Part shown: in pieces, positions 48,535-53,554 of the stretch
How the letters are laid out: every line of letters starts with the position of its first letter
Position numbering within the stretch: the stretch's first letter is position 1
DNA from: Flavonifractor sp963557075
GTDB lineage: Bacteria; Bacillota; Clostridia; Oscillospirales; Oscillospiraceae
Direction: 5' to 3'
DNA length: 53,554 bases
NCBI GenBank assembly: GCA_963557075.1
Contig: CAUWDA010000012.1
Coordinates: 1 to 53,554, forward strand
Notes under the pieces: model-generated
What the model was told of the DNA's origin: nothing
What the model saw: only the letters and a program-made list of their open reading frames with translations
Databases searched by the model: none
Program-made: the position numbers and the translations under genes

Positions 48535-49396
48535 TTTCTTCATCTCCGATCTCGACATCGGTTTTGGTATGTAGGATCACCTTTCCTCCGCTGCCAAGCG
48601 TCAGGTAGGCGGCGATGTCACTAAAGTAGGCCGGGCTGAATTCCTCCTGGGGAGTCATCAGACTTACCCGCTTTCGGGCGATGGATGCAGCAATCTGTAG
48701 ATGGGCATCGCTCTCAGCATAGAGCCGCTCTGCCATTTCGATTGTTTTGACGATAATCAGTGCATCGCTGGGGTCATCCCGCTCCAGTTCGGCATCAATT
48801 TCCCGGTTGATTCGCTGGGCTTCCGCCGACAGCTCTTTTCGCTTTTTGGGGCGAGGGATGAGCAGATAGCTATTGGCGATGATGCGGTTCATCAGGATTG
48901 CCACCTTTTCCAACAGGTGTGTATCGGAGATCCGGATGCGCTGACCGCAATCAGGATTAGTGCAATCCCAGCTCTCGCGAATCCGGTGCTTACTGCTCAC
49001 CCTTCGCCGCATAGGGGCTCCGCACTCCGCACATCGGACCAGATCCCGAAGCAGGTCGATCCCCTCCAGATTTTTTTCGAAGGTGTTCCGCTGGCGGGCT
49101 GTTTTCACGGCAGCCGCTTCCTCATACTGCTCTTCCTCAATGATCGGGTCATACTCCCCATCGCCAATGTATTTGGCGTTTCCGATGATTCGTGCGATAC
49201 GAGCTTTATCCCACACGTCCGTTCTCTCACTGTAGGGGATCTTCCTCTCAGTCAGCAGCTCGGCAATACTTTGGAGGGATGCGCCGTTGATGTAGGCGCT
49301 GAATATCTCGCGGATGACCGCAGCTTCATCTTGTGCGATGACTGTCCTTCCATTTCTCATGGTGTAACCGTATGGGATATAGCGTATCTTCTTCAT
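48491..49396 (-). CDS. Headless serine recombinase (DNA-binding half only)
   Basis: The 301-residue protein begins directly in the recombinase domain (YIPYGYTMRNGRTVIAQDEA, IFSAYINGASLQSIAELL, GNAKYIGDGEYD), then has a zinc ribbon (RCAECGAPMRRR...CTNPDCGQR) and a helical C-terminus. The catalytic resolvase domain is absent, and no upstream remnant of it is visible in the 17 bp before the next gene. GAGGAA lies upstream of ATG. Such truncated partners occur within gut Firmicutes recombinase triplets; it may guide synapsis or directionality. Confidence 0.85.
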   Translation of the reverse strand: MKKIRYIPYGYTMRNGRTVIAQDEAAVIREIFSAYINGASLQSIAELLTERKIPYSERTDVWDKARIARIIGNAKYIGDGEYDPIIEEEQYEEAAAVKTARQRNTFEKNLEGIDLLRDLVRCAECGAPMRRRVSSKHRIRESWDCTNPDCGQRIRISDTHLLEKVAILMNRIIANSYLLIPRPKKRKELSAEAQRINREIDAELERDDPSDALIIVKTIEMAERLYAESDAHLQIAASIARKRVSLMTPQEEFSPAYFSDIAAYLTLGSGGKVILHTKTDVEIGDEENECNQDTQENNIGY

Positions 49397-49413
49397 GGCG
49401 AGGTTCCTCTGTG

Positions 49414-50955
49414 TCAGAGCATTTCAGTGAATCTCAGCCCGCCGATGAGGGTGACTGTCATTTCATCTCGGCGGCTGATACTGATGGCCTGAACAATCTC
49501 AGTAAAAAGCTTCTCATCGAAGCGGTCCAGTGGTTCCTCGAGCTCTTCCAGCAGCTTTTTCAGCCGCGTCAGTTCCTCTATCATATGGGTAATGCCCGAG
49601 GAGAATTCACATTGGCGCTCCCGCTTCAGCCGGCGCAGTTGGTCGTTAATCTCCCGCACCTGAGCTTTATGGACCTCATCTTTGAGGTATCCCTTTGCAT
49701 GGAGCTGCTCCACCATCACCAACTTGGCGTTCAGATCTGCAATGTTCCGGCTGATCTCCCTTGCGGCCGTGTTTTTCTGCTTTCGCTTCAGCTCGGCGGA
49801 TTCCAGACGGAGTAGAGTCTGACCCAGGATGTCGTATTCAGAGAACCGAAGCTTATTGACCATGGCGATGAAGGCATCGTAGATCCTCTCCTCGCTGTAG
49901 TAGTTTGAGCCGCACTGGGTACGATCCTGAATGTGTTTGGAGCATCCCCACTTTACTGTCCCGGAAACCTGCCTCCTGCGAAAATACGAGCCGCACTCAG
50001 AACACTGAATGCGGCTCGTAAGAGGGTAGATATTTTGCGTTGTAGATTTTCCAAAGACATCCTGACGCTTTTTCAAGAGGAGCTGGACCTTGTCAAAGGT
50101 ATCTCGGTCAATAAGAGGAGCGTGGGTCATGGAGGCGTAGAACATATCCTCCTGACCTCGATTTCGGAACTGTTTGAAGGGGACTGTGGTGTCGCGGTAG
50201 GTTTTCTGATATTTGCAATCGCCGCAATACCGCTCATTTCCAAGTATGTATGCCACCTTGGTGGAGCGCCAGGTGGATTTCCCGGTTTTGGTTTTGATGC
50301 CGCGGCTGTTGAGATCCCGGGCGATCTCCGATGTAGACTGGCCGCTCAGGTAGTTTTCGAACATCATGCGGACGATGGCCGCCTCCGGTTCATAGACCAC
50401 CAGCGCCTTATCCACCAGCCGGAAGCCGTAAGGAGCGTTGCTGTCCACATATTCCCCAGACTGCATCCGCTTCACGATGGAAAGCCGCTGGTTCTGGGAA
50501 ATTGCCTTAGACTCCTCCTGTGCGATGGCAGAGAAGGTATTGAGCAGCATCTCATCTCCGAGGGCCAGGGTGTAGATTCCCTCTTTCTCAAACTGCACCC
50601 CCACGCCGAGCAATTTCAGCTTCCGGACATATTCCAGAGACTCCTTGGCGTTTCGGGCGAAACGGGAGACGGATTTGGTGACGATCAGGTCGATTTGGTG
50701 CTGTTCGCACATCTTGATCATTCGCTGGAATTCGGTGCGGTTCTGTGCGTTCATGCCAGAGAGCCCTTCGTCAGCGAATATCTCCACCAGCTCCCACTCT
50801 TTTTTTCTCTGAATGAGGCTGGTATATACCCGAATCTGGTTGGTGTAGGAGTTCTGCTGATCAGCCGAATTGGAAGATACCCGGCAATAGGCGGCGACTC
50901 GAACTTTGCGGATTTCCTGCCTGGTGATGGGCGAGATGAGTTTGACCTGCGGCAT
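49414..50955 (-). CDS. Large serine recombinase, first of three
   Basis: The 513-residue protein has Ser27 in YCRVSSN, FADEGLSGMNAQNR, SVSRFARN, a recombinase domain (NERYCGDCKYQKTY), a zinc ribbon (CSECGSYFRRR...CSKHIQDRTQC) and a coiled coil from about 385 to 470. The ATG at 50955 has GGAGG 7 bp upstream. It is only about 30% similar by eye to the third recombinase, so this is not a recent duplication. Confidence 0.92.
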   Translation of the reverse strand: MPQVKLISPITRQEIRKVRVAAYCRVSSNSADQQNSYTNQIRVYTSLIQRKKEWELVEIFADEGLSGMNAQNRTEFQRMIKMCEQHQIDLIVTKSVSRFARNAKESLEYVRKLKLLGVGVQFEKEGIYTLALGDEMLLNTFSAIAQEESKAISQNQRLSIVKRMQSGEYVDSNAPYGFRLVDKALVVYEPEAAIVRMMFENYLSGQSTSEIARDLNSRGIKTKTGKSTWRSTKVAYILGNERYCGDCKYQKTYRDTTVPFKQFRNRGQEDMFYASMTHAPLIDRDTFDKVQLLLKKRQDVFGKSTTQNIYPLTSRIQCSECGSYFRRRQVSGTVKWGCSKHIQDRTQCGSNYYSEERIYDAFIAMVNKLRFSEYDILGQTLLRLESAELKRKQKNTAAREISRNIADLNAKLVMVEQLHAKGYLKDEVHKAQVREINDQLRRLKRERQCEFSSGITHMIEELTRLKKLLEELEEPLDRFDEKLFTEIVQAISISRRDEMTVTLIGGLRFTEML

Positions 50956-51146
50956 CAACAGCCCTCCTTTCTGGCTGAATTTTGGATTGTACTACATTTT
51001 GGTACCATCCACTTTTCCGGTTCAAGCAACATTATAGTCAACGGCAAGGCAAAGTCTATTGAAAGAACGCAGAGAAGTAAATTTCTACACAAGCGACAAG
51101 ACCTGATGCCCAAAATACATCAATTTAGACGGTTCCTTCTGAACAT

Positions 51147-51305
51147 TTAATCTGCGATGACGAGATTGGAGCCGGTGAGCTTCTGGTAGTAGCGCTTGGC
51201 TCGCTCATACTCGGCCTGAGTGATCACGCCACCTTCCCGCATCGACTTCAGCACGGCCACAATAAACAGGTAGTTTGCACTCTTGGTTTGCGACACAGCA
51301 ATCAT
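51147..51305 (-). CDS. SHOCT-like small protein beside the recombinases
   Basis: This 52-residue peptide (MIAVSQTKSANYLFIVAVLK, then GGVITQAEYERAKRYYQKLT) has the short SHOCT pattern of a linker helix, Gly-x-Ile-Thr-x-x-E-Y/F and a final helix. GGAGGG lies 8 bp before the ATG at 51305. Peptides of this kind often precede serine recombinase genes in mobile elements and could be a recombination directionality factor; this is an inference. A 190-bp AT-rich gap separates it from the recombinase, with the palindrome TGGTACCA at 51000-51007. Confidence 0.7.
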   Translation of the reverse strand: MIAVSQTKSANYLFIVAVLKSMREGGVITQAEYERAKRYYQKLTGSNLVIAD

Positions 51306-51858
51306 GATGTGATCCCTCCTAAATATGAATATGAATTGATACCACAAAAATAGGGGTCACCCGATTTGGTTGAGGAAGCCTTGGCTTTCCTGCTACATGA
51401 TGGGTGACCCCCATTGCTTCTGATATCAAGACATTTGAATGTCTTTTTGTTGCCTGTATTCGACACTACTTCCCCAGGCAGGGCGGTCAGCTAAACTGCG
51501 GTGGGCACCGCACTCCGGGAATCAAACCCCTCCGAGGATCTCTCCGAGCTGCCCCCATTGCTTGAGGCTGTGGCTGGGCAGGGGTACCATTGTGGGCAGA
51601 TGAGGTCGTGGCGAGACAGGCTGCCATACCTGCTTTTGGATCAGAGGACCCGCTGGGCACCTTGTAGGCCGTCATTGATAGAAGAGAAAGAGACTTACAT
51701 CCGCTTTTCTTCTACAGGTGGTCATCGCGCTCTGTCCGCATCGCTCGCTCATTGCTGATGTTATTTAGCTGCCGGATATTCAGTTGAAAAGGTTCAATGA
51801 AGGTGTCTTTATAACCCCTTCACTTTTCAACGGACATTGTTTAAGAAAACCACAACCA
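51306..51858. other. 553-bp gene-free stretch with structured segments
   Basis: GGGGTCACCC (51353-51362) and GGGTGACCCC (51402-51411) form a 10-bp stem enclosing a smaller hairpin (GGAAGCC/GGCTTTCC). AGACAT/ATGTCT (51430-51445) with TTTTGTT after it looks like a plus-strand terminator, so a short RNA of about 100 nt is possible. The part 51448-51700 is GC-rich with short hairpins (TGCGGTG/CACCGCA, 51497-51512). GTTGAAAAG (51783-51791) and CTTTTCAAC (51823-51831) form a stem after the stop of the convergent regulator gene. No protein gene is convincing. Confidence 0.5.
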
Positions 51859-52332
51859 TTAGCCAAAAATATTTTTGGCTTTTTTTTGAATGAGGCGAAT
51901 TGCATTCTGGACACTCTGATAGCTAACACCCATTTGGTCTGCATAGGCTTTGTAGCTGATCCCATTTAAGATACAGGCTTTATAAATACCATATTGGGTA
52001 GGAGTAAGACTCTCTCGCAGAATTCTCTCCAGCATTTTTGTGGTTATTTCTTCTGTATAGTCTCTGGTGTCGGCTAACCAGGTGGAGTCTGCCATATTTT
52101 CGGGAAGCAAGTTCAGAGAGAGAACTGTTGGAACAGTTTTCCCTTCTTTGGATGGATCCTGCTCCGAAGATAAGATACGCCGGAGTCGCTTCTCCTCTGA
52201 ACGCAGAACCTGCATGACAGAGCGTTCTACCTCCGTTATCTCACCGGTAGCCTTGATCCGGACCATGCATTTTCCTTCCTCTGTGGTCCACAGGTCGTAA
52301 TCGAATTCAACAGGGGTTTTGGGAATACTCAT
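51859..52332 (-). CDS. Sigma-70 region 4-like DNA-binding protein
   Basis: The 157-residue protein starts MSIPKTPVEFDYDLWTTEEG and ends in a region 4-type helix-turn-helix (LTPTQYGIYKACILNGISYK, AYADQMGVSYQSVQNAIRLI). The middle is helical and charged with a linker (QDPSKEGKTVPTVLSLNLLP). No region 2 is present, so it is a regulator rather than a full sigma factor. ATG at 52332 has AAAGGA 8 bp upstream; the open frame further upstream coincides with the leader RNA and is probably not translated. Confidence 0.75.
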   Translation of the reverse strand: MSIPKTPVEFDYDLWTTEEGKCMVRIKATGEITEVERSVMQVLRSEEKRLRRILSSEQDPSKEGKTVPTVLSLNLLPENMADSTWLADTRDYTEEITTKMLERILRESLTPTQYGIYKACILNGISYKAYADQMGVSYQSVQNAIRLIQKKAKNIFG

Positions 52333-52373
52333 TGTCTTGTCCTTTCCGCTGGCACGAAGCCGCGGGAAGGTAA

Positions 52374-52480
52374 GACAATAAAAGAGCCGCATGACGGTGG
52401 TCATTCTGTCCGTGCCGATAAACAGAGTCTTTCGACTCAGTCCATGCGGCATTAGGATGACTTCACCTATCAGGCGGCTC
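52374..52480 (-). promoter_or_regulatory. Leader RNA with alternative pairings upstream of the sigma-like gene
   Basis: Read on the minus strand, GAGCCGC (52480-52474) and GCCGCATG (52450-52443) can both pair with the same downstream segment CATGCGGCTC (52393-52384), which is followed by TTTTATT. The first pairing encloses about 95 nt and the second about 50. Between them lies a 5-bp hairpin capped by GAAA (52438-52425). Mutually exclusive stems ending at a T run are the mark of an attenuator or riboswitch. I do not recognise a known class. Confidence 0.55.
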
Positions 52481-52510
52481 CACAGCTCAGCTATGTGATT
52501 CAGTTTTTAT

Positions 52511-52762
52511 TTAGTTCTCCTTCTGACGAAGGCAAAACGCAATTTTTCTCATGCTCAAAACGTCGAAGACGGTTACTTTTCCGCACTTTTTGCACTTCGT
52601 TTCGACATGACCTCTTGCGTCCTCATATACGACGATAGAGTTGTGTTGGCAGTACGGGCATTTAATATATCTAGGTCTTTGCGCCGCAATCGCCTCTCGC
52701 GCCCGGATAATTTTGTCTAACATTTCTTGTGAGGGCTTTGTGATGCGAACATTTTTACTCAT
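52511..52762 (-). CDS. Small zinc-ribbon (Com-like) protein
   Basis: The 83-residue protein has a helical N-terminus (PSQEMLDKIIRAREAIAAQR) and a zinc ribbon CPYCQHNS...CKKCGKVT, followed by a basic tail. Mu Com-type proteins with this fold act on RNA, but the match is only to the Cys pattern. ATG at 52762 has GGAGGT 7 bp upstream and overlaps the peptidase stop. Confidence 0.7.
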   Translation of the reverse strand: MSKNVRITKPSQEMLDKIIRAREAIAAQRPRYIKCPYCQHNSIVVYEDARGHVETKCKKCGKVTVFDVLSMRKIAFCLRQKEN

Positions 52763-53493
52763 GCCCATACCTCCAGTGGATCAACAAACTCTACATACGG
52801 GCGTTCTTCCAGATACCCAAGCTGCCGGAGACGAATCATTGCGGCAGACTTGGACACGCCGAGCGTTTGACAGAGAAGTGAAAGTGCCAACTTGTCCGCA
52901 TATGAAAACCTCCCTTCATAGCTAATCAGGGTCCGACATTGAGCGAAAATCCACATGGCCCGATCTATCTCCGCCTGGGGCATGAGCAGGGCGGCCCCCA
53001 AGGCATTGGCCTGCCACTCGTTCCAGTCCTCTCTGCTTTTCAGGTCTCGGAGGGAGTAGGACCGTCGTTCCGAGTAGAGTTTGCGACACTTTTGCTGGGA
53101 CTCCTCGGACTCCATCTGAAACAGGATTTGATGTGCGCACTCATGTGCCAAGGTAAAGCGACGCTTGCCGCACAGCTTTTTGACCTTGCCGGTCTCCAGA
53201 AAGCAGGAGTCCAGAAGAATTTGATTTTGTTTGAGTTCTATGGTACGAACTACTCCCATTTCCTCAACGATGTACTCGGCATCGGCATAGCTGGTCAGAC
53301 CACAAATACTTCCATCTGCAGACAATCGGGCAAATCGAACGTTTAGCCTGAGGTAGTCGCGCGCGAATTCGTCGATGGGTGTTGCGTGAACATATTTATC
53401 CCCAAAAACAGTGCTGCCACAGTAGAAGAACTTGTTGAAGTCCTGAATTATAGCTGCAGCAATATCCTCTATTTGACGATGAGAAAGAATCAT
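52759..53493 (-). CDS. ImmA/IrrE-family metallopeptidase
   Basis: The 244-residue protein has the zinc motif HECAH in RRFTLAHECAHQILFQMESE, the downstream metal-ligand region DWNEWQANALGAALLMPQAE and a C-terminal helix-turn-helix-like segment (LALSLLCQTLGVSKSAAMIR). ImmA-type peptidases cleave a partner XRE repressor to induce mobile elements. No XRE gene is directly adjacent on its left; one may lie beyond the window edge. AGGAGG lies 7 bp before the ATG at 53493. It heads the three-gene leftward run at the right edge. Confidence 0.88.
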   Translation of the reverse strand: MILSHRQIEDIAAAIIQDFNKFFYCGSTVFGDKYVHATPIDEFARDYLRLNVRFARLSADGSICGLTSYADAEYIVEEMGVVRTIELKQNQILLDSCFLETGKVKKLCGKRRFTLAHECAHQILFQMESEESQQKCRKLYSERRSYSLRDLKSREDWNEWQANALGAALLMPQAEIDRAMWIFAQCRTLISYEGRFSYADKLALSLLCQTLGVSKSAAMIRLRQLGYLEERPYVEFVDPLEVWA

Positions 53494-53554
53494 TGACTTA
53501 CCTCCTATTACAATATATTTACGGATCAAGGCACGGCAGCCAGCCGTGTCTTTT

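Noticed and set aside
51518..51530. tRNA T-arm-like sequence (GGTTTGATTCC on the minus strand)
   Set aside because: No matching acceptor, D-arm or anticodon stem could be built around it, and no CCA or discriminator in place.
51487..51758. Short frames on both strands in the gap right of the SHOCT-like gene
   Set aside because: No ribosome sites; low-complexity Ala/Pro/Ser-rich translations; they overlap hairpins.
53519..53554. Possible 3' end of another minus-strand gene (codons ending ...CLDP-stop)
   Set aside because: Only 11 codons are visible before the window edge and they coincide with a small hairpin (CACGGC/GCCGTG), so coding cannot be told from a terminator.
34000..53554. CRISPR array or Cas genes in the accessory region
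   Set aside because: Scanned for regularly spaced direct repeats and Cas-like proteins; only the two 20-bp tandem repeats at 38597-38636 were found, without spacers.

Overview
The window looks like the chromosome of a GC-rich, spore-forming gut Clostridium relative, most likely Oscillospiraceae (Flavonifractor/Pseudoflavonifractor/Lawsonibacter-like). The evidence is the spore genes spoIIE and spoVAC, Firmicutes-type T-box and SAM-I leaders, clean sigma-A promoters and strong GGAGG ribosome sites, and high GC with strongly GC-ending codons in the left two thirds. The genus is an inference from gene content only.

Bases 1-33,100 are core-like. A 5' gene fragment (1-112) is followed by a roughly 640-nt gene-free block. 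That block has a consensus promoter and an intrinsic terminator on the minus strand and many short hairpins, so it is most simply a large structured non-coding RNA. Next come a TetR-controlled membrane-protein operon with two identical operators, a frameshifted MerR regulator facing a YitT-type transporter, spoVAC with a forespore-type promoter, and an SLH-anchored S41 protease. A dense run follows: TagA-like transferase, dTMP kinase, DJ-1, 5-formyl-THF cyclo-ligase, mltG, a U32 protein and an acyltransferase. Then come T-box/alaS, DUF4250, spoIIE, a GntR/ABC operon, a rhomboid-like protein, a pyruvyltransferase/FrhB fusion, a radical SAM-ahcY pair, SAM riboswitch-metK, and an SPFH/zinc-ribbon pair. 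Two copies of a terminator-bearing dispersed repeat sit between convergent genes.

Bases 33,350 to the right end are accessory and of lower GC. A tightly overlapping leftward cassette (38,538-33,353) carries two calcineurin-like phosphoesterases, a resolvase-fold protein with its serine replaced, and several unknowns. A mirrored pair of XRE repressors flanked by related palindromes separates it from a rightward operon (39,721-45,197). That operon encodes a catalytically dead serine-recombinase paralogue, an apparently active serine recombinase with an unusual C-terminal domain, two stand-alone proteins with that same domain, and two ParB-like proteins. I judge this operon the best candidate for an undescribed system. 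A hipBA toxin-antitoxin pair follows.

A second recombinase block reads leftward (50,955-46,891): full length, headless and full length, with a SHOCT-like peptide upstream. The right edge holds an ImmA/IrrE-type peptidase, a small zinc-ribbon protein, and a sigma-region-4-like protein preceded by a leader RNA with two mutually exclusive pairings. The whole region reads as one or more integrative elements whose ends I cannot place.
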